Assembly: GCA_964036315.1 (NCBI GenBank)
Contig: OZ038500.1
Location: 56,194,872 to 56,258,871, forward strand
DNA from: Acanthosepion esculentum
Taxonomy: Eukaryota > Mollusca > Cephalopoda > Sepiida > Sepiidae
Direction: 5' to 3'
Length of the DNA: 64,000 bases
Shown: one piece after another, positions 43,744-54,709 of the stretch
How the letters are laid out: each line of letters starts with the position of its first letter
How positions within the stretch are numbered: position 1 is the stretch's first letter
The notes under the pieces: generated by a model
The model's input: the letters and a program-made list of their open reading frames with translations, nothing else
The model's database searches: none
Told to the model about the DNA's origin: nothing
Translations under genes and position numbers: made by a program

Positions 43744-44690
43744 ATATATCCAGAGTGAATTGTAGAGTTTCTCAGACATCGCAGTTGAGAATGCATGGTC
43801 CATTTTCAGTTAAGTGCTCCACTGGAACGCACCCACACGGTGGCCGAGGGTAATGTGATACGATTTAATTTTAAATATGATCATGCCTAGTCGTTTATCA
43901 TTATTCCGAACGAACATATTTTTAATTATTAAAAAATATGTTTGCCTAATTTTTTTCTTCTTGAAAATTAATTCCTATCATGTTATTCCATCTTAGTTAA
44001 AGCTCTAATACTTGTCTGAATATTGACGACTAAGTTCCCTATATTTAGCTTACTCATGTTAAAAAAAAAGAAGTCTATCCAAAAAAAAAAAAAAAAAATA
44101 TTGGTTGAATCCATTCGTCAAAGACCCAAATAATCTTTCAGATATTTGCAAAAATCTAAGAGAAATTTATTCTTTGTTTCGCTACATTTAACGAAAAAAA
44201 AGCTCGAAGAGAGAAATCTGTTGCAGAATGGCGTTACAAGAATTTGCCTGGAAGTCTATTGAGATGCGTCACTTGGGTTCTCTGTCGCTGATCGAAAATC
44301 TAATGGTCGGGGGTTTATTTGTAAATGTGGACGGGATGCAGTGGAAGGTAATGTTTGAAGACAGGAAAAAATGTGGGAGAATGAAACTGGTTGAGTGTGG
44401 AGGGCTTTTAAAACGAAGGAATGTCTGCAAAAATTGTGGTATTTACGAAAATAGATAAAATGTTTTAAATTTTGAAGAATTCGAAAGGGAAAATGTAATG
44501 CAATTTTCGGCAACGGGAAAGAAGAGTGAAAAATAAAAAAGAAAAGAAAAGAATAAAAAAAGAAAAATTGCCGAAGAAGGAAAAGAAATTTCAGAACGGA
44601 GAAAACAACAAGAAGGTCATGATGATGATTTCAGCAAGAAGTTATGTCAGGATATAAACATAATGATTATTTTTTTTTCAGCAAGGACTT
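43744..44690. other. No supported feature
   Basis: Contains A-rich tracts near 44050-44100 and an open frame at 44228-44458 (MALQEFAWKSIEMRHLGSLS), which I cannot assign. The A/G-rich DNA from 44510 leads into the trinucleotide domain. Confidence 0.4.
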
Positions 44691-44724
44691 ATGTTAGAAT
44701 ATAAAAGAGGAAAAAACAGCAGCA

Positions 44725-44759
<35 letters not shown>

Positions 44760-45015
44760 AGAAGAAGAAGAAGAAGAAGAAAAGAAGAAGAAAAAGAAGA
44801 AGAAAAAGCAGCAGCAGCAGAAGAAGAAAAGATGGAGAAGCAGCAGCAGCAGGAGAAGAAAACGCAGCAGCAGAAGAACAAAATGCAATAGCAACAGAAG
44901 AAGAAGAAGAAGAAGAAGAAGAAGAAGAAGAAGAAGAAGAAGAAGAAGAAGAAGAAGAAAGAAAGAAAAAAGCAGCAGCAGGAGAAGAAAACGGAATAGC
45001 ATAAGAAGAGAAGCA

Positions 45016-45057
<42 letters not shown>

Positions 45058-45545
45058 GTAGAAGAAGAAGAAGAAGAAGAAGAAGAAGAAGAAGAAGAAG
45101 AAGAAGAAGAAGAAGAAGAAGAAGGAGAAAGAGCAGCAGCAGAAGAAGAGAAAGCAGAAGGGGAAGAAGAAAAAAAAGTAGCATCAGCAGCAGAAGAAAA
45201 ATCAGCAGCAGAAAAAGAAGTAGAAGAGGAGGAAGAAGAAGAAAAATAAGCCACAGAAGAAGAAAAAGAAGAAAAGGCAGCAGCAGAAGAAGGAGGAAAA
45301 AGACAAAGCAGCAGTAGCAGAAGAAGAGGAAGCAGAAGAAGAAAAAGCAGCAGCAAAAAAAGAAGTAGAAGAGGAGGAAGAAGAAAAATCAGCAGCAAAA
45401 GTAATAGAAGAAAAAAGAAAAAGCAGCAGTAGCAGAAGAAGAAGAAGAAAAAGTAGCAACAGAAGAAGAAGAAGAAGAAGAAGAAGAAGAAGAAGAAGAA
45501 GAAGAAGAAGAAGAAGAAGAAGAAGAAGAAAAGGGGAAAATATTG
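44691..45545. repeat. (GAA)n/(GCA)n trinucleotide domain with (AAT)n core
   Basis: About 850 bp of GAA/AGA repeats with interspersed GCA triplets and an (AAT)n run at about 45016-45057. Long frames on both strands (poly-Leu/Ser on the minus, poly-Glu/Arg on the plus) arise from this composition and are not genes. Purine-rich GAA tracts of this kind can form triplex structures. Confidence 0.95.
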
Positions 45546-46079
45546 TAGGAGAAAAGAACAAAGCTCTACAAAATATTTTGGGAGGAAAAACGATTTCGCC
45601 TAGGAAAGAGAAGAGAAAAGATATGAAGAGACCCGTAGTAATGTTCATTATTTAATAAACAAAAGGTAAAACGGAAGAAACAAGAGAAAATAAACTGAGA
45701 AAAAAAAAATCAAAATTTGTGAAAATGAGACATAAAAATACAATCTGAAGTAAGAAAGAAGAAGGCTGAGGATAAAATACAAAAGAGGAATAAGGAATCT
45801 AGATAGAGGAAGAAAAACAGGAAGCGGAAATTGAAAAGAAAGAAAAACAGCAAGGGAAAGAAAAGAAAGAGACAAAATGGAAATAAGCAATAAAACGATG
45901 ACGGAGAATAATATTGAACAAACAACGAATGAAATTATTAAAAAAAAAAAGTGAACCTGGAAGAAGTTTTTTAAAACCAGATATTAATATAAACCGCTTT
46001 AGAGAGAAATTTAAATCAAAGGTAAGCTGGTGAAGTCGAAAGAAACCCAAAATATACGCTAAAGACTAAATCTACGTTT
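45546..46079. other. A-rich DNA, no supported feature
   Basis: Purine-rich, grading out of the trinucleotide domain; no recognisable unit. Confidence 0.5.
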
Positions 46080-46600
46080 CTCAAACACTTTTACCTTTCT
46101 GGAACCATTTAAATAGTTTTTATCCCTCAGGGAAACCCTGCATAAAAATTATTATATACCATTATTAATATTTATACTTTTTTATTGTAGGTCACGTGGT
46201 AAACATAGTATATAAGGACACTGCGCATGCGTCCTGTACTTGAGAGAATTACTGAATGATGCACAAATCCACCACGTACAGGTAATGTCCACTAATCAGT
46301 GAAATTGGTTTCAAACTTACGCCATATAGACATCGCTAAATACGTTTCCTATGATTATCATATCTATAAAGAGAGGTTAAATAAGAGGTTGAAGCCTTTG
46401 TTTTAATAACCAAGGATATTCCAACTATATGCTATACGCATATAGTAAAATTATGAATATGAAATTAAGCAAAAATTACTCAAAATGCATTTTCCTGATT
46501 ATCACTGTTTCTCACACAACCAGGAGCGATCTCTTGCGGAACCCCAGAGTTCTAGGAATACTGGTTGAGAGAAACTGGATTAAAGGTTTAAAGCAACCTT
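46080..46600. mobile_element. Possible hAT-like non-autonomous element
   Basis: 'tttctcaaacacttttacct' near 46078 and the palindromic 'gtttctcacacaaccag ... ctggttgagagaaac' at 46507-46577 resemble hAT terminal repeats (CAGNGTTTCTCAA type). I cannot identify an 8-bp target duplication or a transposase. Weak. Confidence 0.3.
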
Positions 46601-46689
46601 CTGGATGTAATAATTAGTAAGTTTCATGCCTTCTTTGGTTTAATTAATACCTATGAAGCAAGGATGCACAAACTTTTTAGACTATTAGC

Positions 46690-47165
46690 GAATGGTTTTG
46701 TTTGGTTTGTTTTACGGCATATCAACCACAATGGGTTATTTAATGCCGACAGAATCTCCTTTTCCTTTTTTTCAAAAATGTATACTGGTAATATTTTTTT
46801 TAAAATGTATAGTTTAGTTTGTTTTGTTTTGTGGCGTATTAACCTTAATGAATTATTTAATGCTGACAAGATTTTTATTTCTGGTAATATTTTCTTTTTT
46901 CAAATATTTATTGCTGATACTAATTTTTAAAAAAAAGTATTTCTGATATTAAAATCTACTTTTACACTTTCATAGTGTTTTGAGTCAGGTTGTTGAGTCA
47001 ACTATTTGGTCATAGCTGGGATCCTAACAGGTGCTACCACTCCGGGTCAGGGTGAACCTGGGAAAACCAGGAGTTAAGAGGTGGTTCCACGCTCCTCAAA
47101 ACTGCCTGATCATAGGCCTTGCTGTTGGACGAAGTTTATCGTCTTACCCAGCACGCTATTACTGA
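46690..47165 (+). repeat. Dispersed repeat family R1, copy 3
   Basis: Starts 'acggcatatcaaccacaatg', 'ggttatttaatgccgaca', has an internal partial duplication (46800-46870 repeats the start), degenerate 'aaaaatgtatactgg' units, then 'catagctgggatcctaacag' and 'gttaagaggtggttccac'. It ends at 'cagcacgctatta'. Confidence 0.8.
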
Positions 47166-47459
47166 ATGGAGTCCACATTTTACAAATCGGTTTTCCCAAA
47201 ATTTTAAATCCTACAGCCATTTAATCCGCAAGATAGATTAGGCGAACATTTTAAGAAAATGTTATTGTTATCATTATTATAATTGCATATGTGACAGAAC
47301 CGTTCGGGAGAAAAAAGTCCCTCGGTCTCGAAGTGAGCTCGTAAATTAGTCTTAATAACAAAAAACAACAAAGAACACGTGATGTTGAGAAAATAAGACA
47401 CGTCCAGTACCACAAATGAACAAGGCAAATCGTCTTCAATAAAGAACGCAAAGTGAGAC

Positions 47460-48300
47460 AGTAGTGGTTAGTCGCAGTCTGTCCCAGGCTCGCGACAAGG
47501 CATGAAAAGACAAGACCTCCGTCTCCGGGCTCTGTCTTTGGACAGAGCCTCGGTTAAGAAAAGCAGACTAGTACTGCACCCGAGCCCGTTTTGAGTGGGA
47601 CTGGGTAAATTTTGACTAGTGACCCGGTTGGAAACACTCGGGTTCTCTACAGTGAAAATGACCTTGTGTCGCATCTAGTCCGCAGTGAGGCAACCGATAA
47701 ATACCAGTTATCCTCAGTCAGTCCTAGGCTCGGGACAAAACAAGACCTCTGTCTTGGTGTAGAGGGTGACAAGGCCTCAGTCTTCAGTCGGGCTTTGTCT
47801 TCGGGTAGTGACTCGGCTGAGAAAAACACTAGTATAATAACGTCCGCGGTGAGACAACCGGTATATACTAACTTGTCGCAGTTAGGCAGTCCGACTAGGG
47901 ATTGTCATGCTCTCTGTCTTTGTGAAGAGTGAGACTCAGTCGTGGCTCTGTCGATGGACCAAGACTCGACCGAGAAAAATAGATAATGCAAATTGCCCGA
48001 TACCGCGGTTGCGGGGCTGGGTAAATTTTGGCCGTTGGCCTGAGTGTACGCACCGTGTTCCCCTCACTAGTTTGACCTTATGTTACATTTCATCTTAGTG
48101 AAGAGACGAGGTAAATAACAGTTCGTCGTAATCGTGCTGTCCGCTGTCTGGCTCGCGATTGTAAGTGCAAACTGCTCGATCTCGCCGTTGCGGTGTTTGG
48201 GTAAATTTTGACTTTTGTTCTGAGTAAACGCGATCGGGTTCCCTACACTAAATTCAACCTTGTCGCACAATGGGTAGACTGGGTGAATACCAATCTGTTG
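47460..48300 (+). repeat. G+C-richer region of diverged direct repeats
   Basis: 'ctgggtaaattttg' recurs at about 47605, 48017 and 48200, each followed at a similar distance by 'gggttcccta/ccctcac', 'ttgaccttgt' and 'taaata.cagtt'. 'cctaggctcgggacaa'-type words also recur (47486, 47727). The spacing is irregular. It is a diverged tandem or dispersed repeat; the last part resembles 7000-7065. No coding assignment. Confidence 0.6.
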
Positions 48301-48470
48301 GGATCAATCGTACAGAATTCTAATGACGTCACGGCGAGCGCTTAAATTAAATAATATTATAACCGCCAGGTCTACAATTCCTAGCCTTCAAAATTTTGGG
48401 ATTCTTCAATTATTGGTCTATAGTGAACTCTCAACACTCCCTGTGTGTGTGTCTATCTCTCGTTCTCTAA

Positions 48471-48473
<3 letters not shown>

Positions 48474-48529
<56 letters not shown>
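48474..48529. repeat. (TA)n microsatellite
   Basis: TA tract next to an inverted repeat. Confidence 0.97.
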
Positions 48530-48531
<2 letters not shown>

Positions 48532-48712
48532 ATTAATACAAATATAAAATTTGCCACTTAGCAGATGATATTATATACCCCGATTCCAGAGTGTTATAGA
48601 AGAAACTTATACTACTAGCGCGTGGTTTCGTCTACGAATCTCTGGAGTCGAGGTGCTGAATATAACATCAATTACGTAAGAAACAAATTTTATTTGTATT
48701 AATCTTATATAC
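48530..48712. repeat. Inverted repeat with tRNA-like interior
   Basis: Arms 48530-48575 and 48663-48708 pair imperfectly ('attaatacaaatataaaatt'). The interior 'tctctggagtcgaggtgct' resembles the SINE D region at 50030-50060. Possibly a rearranged SINE D copy beside (TA)n. Confidence 0.5.
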
Positions 48713-49287
48713 GAATCTTTGGCCCACCTGATGACGCAAAAAGAAAAAGAATTTTAATGAAAATTTCAAAGGTGCTAGAAAGGATTCAAAAAATTAATAA
48801 AATAATAAAAATACTTTGGTGTTTTCTCTTAATAATAACTTAAATATTTTTTACGACAAAACTTTGTTTTTATCATATTTGGATCCTTTTTCAAGATGCT
48901 ATGCTCTTTCTCAGAATATTTTTGGAGGTAGCTATATGAGATAATATATGACAGAATATGGTTTTAATGGCATACTATATTTATGCGAGAAAAGTGATCA
49001 ATATTAGGGAGAGAGAACATTTTAAAAATTAAATTTGGACATAGGTATTAACATTTGATGGCGTCAGGAAATAATAATACCCTGCCTATAATTAATCCTA
49101 TTCATTAAGCGTTAGAAGAGCTGAATAAAGGCCAAATAATCGGCATTCTCATATGTATATGTATATGGTTAGTTTGGCATCCACAAGGGCTGATGATAGT
49201 TCTTTATCATGGAACGGACTGTCGCCATCAACTGTTAATACCCATGTCAACCACTATGCCCACTATTTTCAGATGCACTTGTTCTAT

Positions 49288-49288
<1 letters not shown>
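48713..49288. other. A+T-rich DNA, no supported feature
   Basis: Nothing recognised. Confidence 0.4.
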
Positions 49289-49348
<60 letters not shown>

Positions 49349-49375
49349 TACATACACACAGACACACAGACACAG

Positions 49376-49474
<99 letters not shown>

Positions 49475-49480
49475 ATATAA
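49289..49480. repeat. (CA)n-(TA)n compound microsatellite
   Basis: (CA)n to 49341, an interrupted CA/CAGA part, then (TA)n to about 49480 with one TT interruption. Confidence 0.97.
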
Positions 49481-49575
49481 TGTATAATTTAGTAATGAAG
49501 ATCTTGGGAATCTCTATGGATAATCCCAAAGGAGTATGAAATCCGGAGATCTCAATGGTAATTCAGAGCGAATAA

Positions 49576-49824
49576 TTTAATTTAAAGAAAAAAAAAACAG
49601 ACCATTTTGACGTTCCATTGTTATAATTTATTTCACCGGAGATCTTATTTTTCTCTAGATTTTCAGACTTCTTGCAGGGGTGAAAAAAATGAATTTAAAA
49701 TTTAGTTGAATTTTATATTCATTTTTTTCACCTTTGAAAAGGAGGTCTGAAGACGGAGAGAAAAAGATCTCTGGTGAAATAAATTATAACAATGGAACCT
49801 TAAAGTGGTCTGCTTTTTCTTTAA

Positions 49825-49828
<4 letters not shown>
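49576..49828. mobile_element. Inverted pair of PLE-type tails
   Basis: Arms 49576-49690 and 49724-49828 are inverted copies. Read outward, each runs through a hairpin, GAAATAAATTATAACAATGG and 'tggtctg.ttttt.ctttaaa' and the right one ends in (TA)n. The right arm carries CTGAAGA (49747-49753), a partly decayed stem and GAAA (49776-49779), in hammerhead order. No coding sequence. Confidence 0.55.

Positions 49829-49890
<62 letters not shown>
49829..49890. repeat. (TA)n microsatellite
   Basis: TA tract terminating the right PLE-type arm. Confidence 0.97.
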
Positions 49891-49892
<2 letters not shown>

Positions 49893-49914
49893 GTATGAAC
49901 ACACACATATATTA

Positions 49915-50110
49915 TGAAATGATGTAGAAAAATAAAACTTGCGCCAATGAAAATATATAAGAGAAGAACGAGAAATATAAAGAGTCAGTTGAGGATATCT
50001 CGAGTGGACGGTCTGATTGCTAGAGGGTCCGTCTATGAAGTTCTCGAGTCGAAATGCTGAAGGTAAGACCAATCATCTAAGTGACAAAATTAAATTAACG
50101 TTAATTCTCT
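49915..50110 (+). mobile_element. Possible tRNA-derived SINE family D
   Basis: Contains an A-box-like 'tatctcgagtggacgg' (50006-50021) and a B-box-like 'gagtcgaaatgc' (50045-50056), about 40 bases apart. A related B-box region is at 48646-48662. Body and ends are not defined. Confidence 0.45.
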
Positions 50111-50136
50111 CTCTCTCTCCCCCCTCTCTCTCTCTC

Positions 50137-50170
<34 letters not shown>

Positions 50171-50176
50171 TATATC
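50105..50176. repeat. (TC)n-(TA)n compound microsatellite
   Basis: TC tract with a CCCCC interruption, then an interrupted TA tract. Confidence 0.95.
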
Positions 50177-50177
50177 A

Positions 50178-50405
50178 TGAAATGGACTAAGTCCGAAAAT
50201 TATTTTAATATATTTATTGTTTATACGTTCTTTATATAGATACAAATATTTAAGTAAATACTCTGTTTGTAATAAAAAGTATTAGCAAAATGTCCGAGAA
50301 ATTTCATAGAAAATATGTGTCCTCCGACAGGAATCGAACGTGTATCCTACACGACAGCGTCATATAGCCTTTCATGCTATACCAGTTTAGCTACAGAGGA
50401 GCGGC
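50178..50405 (-). mobile_element. tRNA-derived SINE family B, copy 1
   Basis: The minus-strand head (50402-50322) has acceptor strands TCCTCTG and CGGAGGA that pair over 7 bp, a D-arm GCTA/TAGC and a T-arm with 'gttcgattcctgtc'. It thus looks like a whole tRNA, but the anticodon arm does not fold well. A body of about 140 bp follows to the (TA)n tract. A second copy lies at 50515-50700. Confidence 0.75.
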
Positions 50406-50514
50406 CGGTTATCAAGATCGATTTTACTTCTTTTAAACTACAATTCTCCATGTTTTCCCTCAAACGTTCATATCTACTCGAAGCGTATCTAAACATAAAC
50501 AAATGACGTCACAC

Positions 50515-50700
50515 ATTACGAAATGGAAAAAGTCCGATAATTATTTTAATATATCTTAGTGTTATACGTTATTTATATAGGCACAAATATTTAAGTAAAT
50601 GGTCTGTTTATAAAAAACTGCATTAACATCATTTATCGGCCGAGAAATATGATATAAAATATGCGTCCTCCGACAGGAATCGAACCTGTATCCTACATGG
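50515..50700 (-). mobile_element. SINE family B, copy 2, head truncated
   Basis: Body matches copy 1 ('taattattttaatata', 'cacaaatatttaagtaaat', 'tctgtttataa'). The tRNA-like head is retained only as its 3' part ('ctccgacaggaatcgaacct') before (TA)n interrupts at 50702. Confidence 0.8.
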
Positions 50701-50706
50701 ATATAT

Positions 50707-50859
<153 letters not shown>

Positions 50860-50954
50860 ATTGTTATTACTAACACTTCTACTTCTTTTGTACATATTCT
50901 GTTTGTAATATATCTGTGTTATTCCATACCTGTGTTCAAGTTATTCTTCATTGG

Positions 50955-51175
50955 TTCTACCTTGGACCATCACCGTGATACAGGGAAGCTGGACCATAAC
51001 AATATATATACGTTTTACCAGTTGATGATTGGAAGGGATGATTCCGAGGAGGGTATAAATTCAGCGAGAGCTCAATGTAGACTACAGAGCATAATAATGA
51101 TAAGAAGAAGACAGAGACTTTAATTAACCTTGGACCATGACCGTGGTGCGAGGATATTGGACCATAACAATTATA
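50955..51175 (+). repeat. ~160-bp partial direct duplication
   Basis: 'accttggaccatcaccgtg' with 'ggaccataacaatatata' (50960-51008) recurs as 'accttggaccatgaccgtgg' with 'ggaccataacaattata' (51127-51175). Confidence 0.75.
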
Positions 51176-51179
51176 CATT

Positions 51180-51329
51180 TCGTTTATAATTTTTATTTCA
51201 TGACCACCGAGATGTTCATCTCATCAGATCGAATCAGTTTTTCGTTCTGAAGAAATGAACATCTCGGTGTTCATGAAATATAAATTATAAACTAAAATGA
51301 AAAATAAAATTTCCGTCTTCTTATTATCA

Positions 51330-51330
<1 letters not shown>
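51180..51330. mobile_element. Inverted pair of PLE-type tails with two hammerhead-like cores
   Basis: Arms 51183-51227 and 51247-51292 pair. Plus strand: CTGAAGA (51247-51253), A, a perfect 7-bp stem ATGAACA/TGTTCAT, GAAA (51275-51278). Minus strand in the left arm: CTGATGA (51227-51221), G, the same stem with one mismatch, GAAA (51199-51196). (TA)n follows the right arm at 51327. All fixed core bases are intact in both. Confidence 0.6.

Positions 51331-51377
<47 letters not shown>
51327..51377. repeat. (TA)n-(GA)n compound microsatellite
   Basis: TA then GA units, directly joined to the 3' end of SINE A. Confidence 0.97.
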
Positions 51378-51378
<1 letters not shown>

Positions 51379-51787
51379 TGATGGACTCTCCCGTCGAACT
51401 CGACGTATGCGAGTCAAGCAGATCAGTTCCCAGAAACTGAAAGCCCGACACCGACACATGAGATTTGATTATAGTGGTGAAGGCTTTGTGCAGGGCCATC
51501 CACACTTTTTGGAGGGACGAATACAGGGACCTGGTGCAACGAATGCCACAAGGTCCCCAAACGACCCTCCGCAGGTTTTGAATTCAGAGTTGTCTTTCTC
51601 CTAGACCAGTTGCCACCCAAGGCTATATAACCCAGTCTGTCCTGCTATTAACCCATAGTTGGAGGGAGACGAAGAGGATTCACACCTTTCCCAAGGGTAT
51701 TAGCACGTAAGTGAATGTAATGGATTCGACTGGAATTCGAACTCGGCTCTCCGATTCCTCAATCGAAGCCGATATCCATTACTCCAC
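51378..51787 (-). mobile_element. SINE family A, most complete copy
   Basis: On the minus strand the tRNA-like head starts near 51787 with A box 'gtggagtaatggatatcgg' and B box 'gagttcgaattcc', followed by the body landmarks seen in all copies ('cttgggaaagg', 'caggacagactggg', 'gatggcaact', 'gggtcgtttgg', 'ctgatctgcttgactcg') and ends at 'gacgggagagtcc' before (GA)n. Length about 410 bp. No open frame. SINEs of this type are transcribed by RNA polymerase III and moved by a partner LINE, which I cannot identify. Confidence 0.85.
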
Positions 51788-51825
51788 CGCGTGCGTGCGT
51801 GCGTGCGTGTGTGTGGGGGGTATCG
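51788..51825. repeat. (CGTG)n-(TG)n microsatellite
   Basis: About five CGTG units, then TG and a G run. Confidence 0.9.
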
Positions 51826-52676
51826 AGTGGATCTCGCATTAATTAATTTCAAGGAGAAATAAATAAAGACAATAAGCAGAAAATATTATTATTTTTTTTT
51901 GTCATTTTCGTTTTCTGGATGTTTATCTTCGGTTGCAAGATTTACATTTTCTATACGCCAATAGAAATTTGTCCATTTATACAAACATTAAAATCGGATA
52001 AAATTAATAAAAAACAACAACAAGAAAAAAAACGAGTTGTTGATAGTGAAATAATAAAGCATAGAAAAGAGTCATGTTTTGCTGTAATCTGAAGCATGCC
52101 TAAACAAACACAGAAACGTGATGTCGTCTACGTTCTGCCGAGGCACTGTGAGGATCACATAAGGTTTACAACTCTGTGGAACATCTCGAAGTGACATTCC
52201 ACTGGCAAATACTGATTTCAATTTTATTTGTTGCATTAAGATTTTTTGTCAGAGGTTTTGCTTTTACGTTGTTTGCCCTTAACAAAATCACAGTTTCATA
52301 TTTGTCCACATAAAACAAAAAAATATATATATATATACATGCATATAATAAAATAATCGTCAACGGACACTTGATAATATTTCACGTAAGATCACTGACC
52401 TGAGCAGAAGATCGATAACAGTATCGAATAATTATCATGCTTAAAATCCTTCAAACTCAAAAGAGAATCAATATTTTTTCGAGTCGATAGATACTTGTGT
52501 TGAAGTTGTTCGATTATGAATGAAATATATCGTTTTTATTTTTCGTTTCGCCTGGGCGGTTGGCGTAGAGATCTCCCAAAGGGTTGTTCGTTTTCATAAC
52601 ATGTCTAATGCAAGGAGGGATAGTTTTATCTCCCTATCTACTCTGTAAGTGACATAAGACATATATGACTGATATA
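51826..52676. other. No supported feature
   Basis: A+T-rich; includes a short TA tract at 52324-52337. Nothing recognised. Confidence 0.4.
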
Positions 52677-52939
52677 CCGGGTGTAACAGCAAATTTGTCC
52701 ATTTTTTAGATTATGCTTTGAACCGTTGTATCTTAGAAATTATTAAAGAGATCTTACTGGAATTCCCCGAGGTTTTTATAACACTACTAGTCTCTACTTT
52801 GAGCTGTAAGAATGTATAATTACTCATCAAGCTGAACAGAAGAATCGTGATGAAATTGATCCTAAAACAAAATGACATATTCACCATTAATTAATCATAG
52901 CTAAGGATCGGAAGCCAATGAAGGAGTGAAATAAAGTTC

Positions 52940-52941
<2 letters not shown>
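52677..52941 (+). mobile_element. MITE-like element related to mariner M3, copy 2
   Basis: Begins after TA with 'ccgggtgtaacagcaaattt' and matches 43743-43499 throughout. Ends at (TA)n (52942). No coding. Confidence 0.75.

Positions 52942-53003
<62 letters not shown>
52942..53003. repeat. (TA)n microsatellite
   Basis: TA tract between the MITE-like element and the PLE fragment. Confidence 0.97.
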
Positions 53004-53006
<3 letters not shown>

Positions 53007-53600
53007 AACTCTTAAGCAAACACTTCCATGGAACAAGCACTATACAAAAAATATTCAATAAAAACACAGTATAAATCGGCTGCAGTTGCACAGATAACAT
53101 GGCACAAATAAAAAACACGCACAAACAACAGAAAAACTATCAACAAACCACCCGAATAAATTAAACCCACATGCAACTGTAGAATAAAGAATGAATGTCC
53201 CTTAAACGGTCATTGTTTACAAAACAACGTAATATACCAAGCCACGGTAAAATCACCAGATAATGAAGAAAAATATATATAAGAATAGCTAAAGGACCCT
53301 GGAAACAAAGAAATTGTGCACACAAAATATATTTTACAAATAGTAAATACTCAAACAGCACAATGCTTTCTAAGTATATCTGGGAAATTAAAAAAAACGA
53401 AAATCACACCAAAAAGATAATGGCAAATAAGGAAAAGATTATAAACATACAACAATAAATCCAAAACCTGCAAAAAATAGCTATTATTACCTTTCCAGAC
53501 CAAAATAAATTACCAAATAAGCGATTTGAGCTCATCTCAAAATGCAAAAATGAAACCAAAGTTTTACTACGTTACTTAAAAATCAAAAACTGATGAGAAT
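53004..53600 (+). pseudogene. PLE GIY-YIG endonuclease fragment
   Basis: Read across two or three frameshifts: GCSCTDNMAQIKNTHK, then a Cys-rich C-N-C-R-I-K-N-E-C-P-L-N-G-H-C, then NNVIYQATV...EKYI (the GIY-YIG strands, here VIY and YI-R), then GPWKQRNCAHKIYF, NSTMLSKYIWEIK, and RFELISKCKNETKVLLR. This order is the one found in Penelope-like elements whose endonuclease is preceded by a Cys-rich segment. The Gly of YIG is replaced by Arg and the frame is broken, so it is inactive. GIY-YIG enzymes nick target DNA for reverse transcription; the assignment is by motif. Confidence 0.8.
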
Positions 53601-54419
53601 AAATAAAAATAAACAAAATAATATAAAAAACAAGTAAAATAAATTGGCCCAAGCAAATAATAAACAAATTAACAAACCCCCTCCTGTTAGAACAGACGAA
53701 ATAGAGCAAATAAAAGCAAAAAATAAATACATAAAATACAAGTAAAATTAATCAATCAAAATAAACAATAAACAACTTAACAAACCAATAGCCGTTAGAA
53801 TAAACTACAACAATCGATCCAAAAATTGGACGAGAAAATAGCTATAACTTCTATATAACGATAAAACTACAAAATACCACGTTACTCCAAAATTTAAAAC
53901 AGAACTGAGTAAATAAAATATATAAAATAAAAAATAAGCAAATAAATAAGAAAAAATAAGTAAAAGTTAATCCAAATAAATAATCAAATCGCTGCCGCTA
54001 AAATAACCGTTAGAACTATTAAAAATTAGCATAAATAAGCAAAAACAAGTTAAAATAATCAATCCAAATAAATAAATAAAATTATAAACAAATTAAAAAC
54101 TGCCTCCCGCCAAAATAGCAGAATAGACTACGGCAATAAATCCTAGAATTGAATGAATAAATAGCTTTATCTTCCCTGAACAAAACAAATTACTAAATAA
54201 CCGACCTAAACACCCCCCATTTTTTTTACTACGTTAATAAAACATCGAAAACCGAAAAGAATAAATAACTATATAAAAAAAGAAAATAAAAAACAAGTAA
54301 AATAAATTAATCCAAATAAATAAATAAATAAACAAGCCACTCCCGCCAGAATCGATTACCCACAATGCACAACTGTGCCCATATATATAAATAGTCGTGA
54401 CAAGTCCAACACTCGTAAC

Positions 54420-54444
54420 CTGATGGTTGCGTCTATCATGAAAC
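54420..54444 (+). other. Hammerhead-like core in PLE tail
   Basis: CTGATGG (one change from CTGANGA), U-UGC, loop GUCUA, UCA-U, GAAAC, then AGCCTGTG. The stem and flanks match 7753-7777 and 36995-37019. It lies 18 bp before (TA)n, downstream of the PLE endonuclease. Confidence 0.5.
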
Positions 54445-54460
54445 AGCCTGTGTTGATTTT

Positions 54461-54462
<2 letters not shown>

Positions 54463-54515
<53 letters not shown>
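54463..54515. repeat. (TA)n microsatellite
   Basis: TA tract ending the PLE tail. Confidence 0.97.
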
Positions 54516-54519
<4 letters not shown>

Positions 54520-54709
54520 ATTTGTTTCATATAGACAAAACAATTTATTCACTACAAAGATGCAACTTCGTTTCAATGCATTTAACTGCACTTCGACTGG
54601 TGTGAACCAACATGGTTATGAACAATTCGGTTTGTAACCAAGCCCCGAGTGAAACTTCACTTCCTTTTTTTCTATTTATTTCTCACTCTCTAACCTTCTT
54701 TTTGTCCTG

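Larger units (their letters stand above)
53004..54462 (+). mobile_element. Penelope-like element: endonuclease, 3' UTR and tail
   Basis: The coding remnant (53004-53600) is followed by about 800 bp of A+T-rich DNA with recurring 'ccaaataaataa' and 'cgcc.aaata' units, a hammerhead-like core (54420-54444) and (TA)n at 54463. The RT domain is missing; the 5' edge is at (TA)n. The 3' UTR is repetitive, with at least three related 200-300 bp segments (compare 53640-53700, 53760-53830, 54060-54130, 54300-54360), and a related one is at 36590-36950. Confidence 0.75.

Noticed and set aside
44694..45648. Poly-Leu/Ser proteins on the minus strand
   Set aside because: Produced by the GAA/GCA trinucleotide domain; several frames are open at once.
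46080..46600. A definite hAT transposon
   Set aside because: The terminal-like words are suggestive, but no 8-bp target duplication or transposase was found, so it is kept only as a low-confidence feature.
49153..49539. His-Thr/Cys-Val repeat protein
   Set aside because: Translation of a (CA)n-(TA)n microsatellite.
50322..50402. A functional tRNA gene on the minus strand
   Set aside because: Acceptor and D stems pair, but the anticodon arm does not fold, and a SINE body follows; a second truncated copy has the same body.
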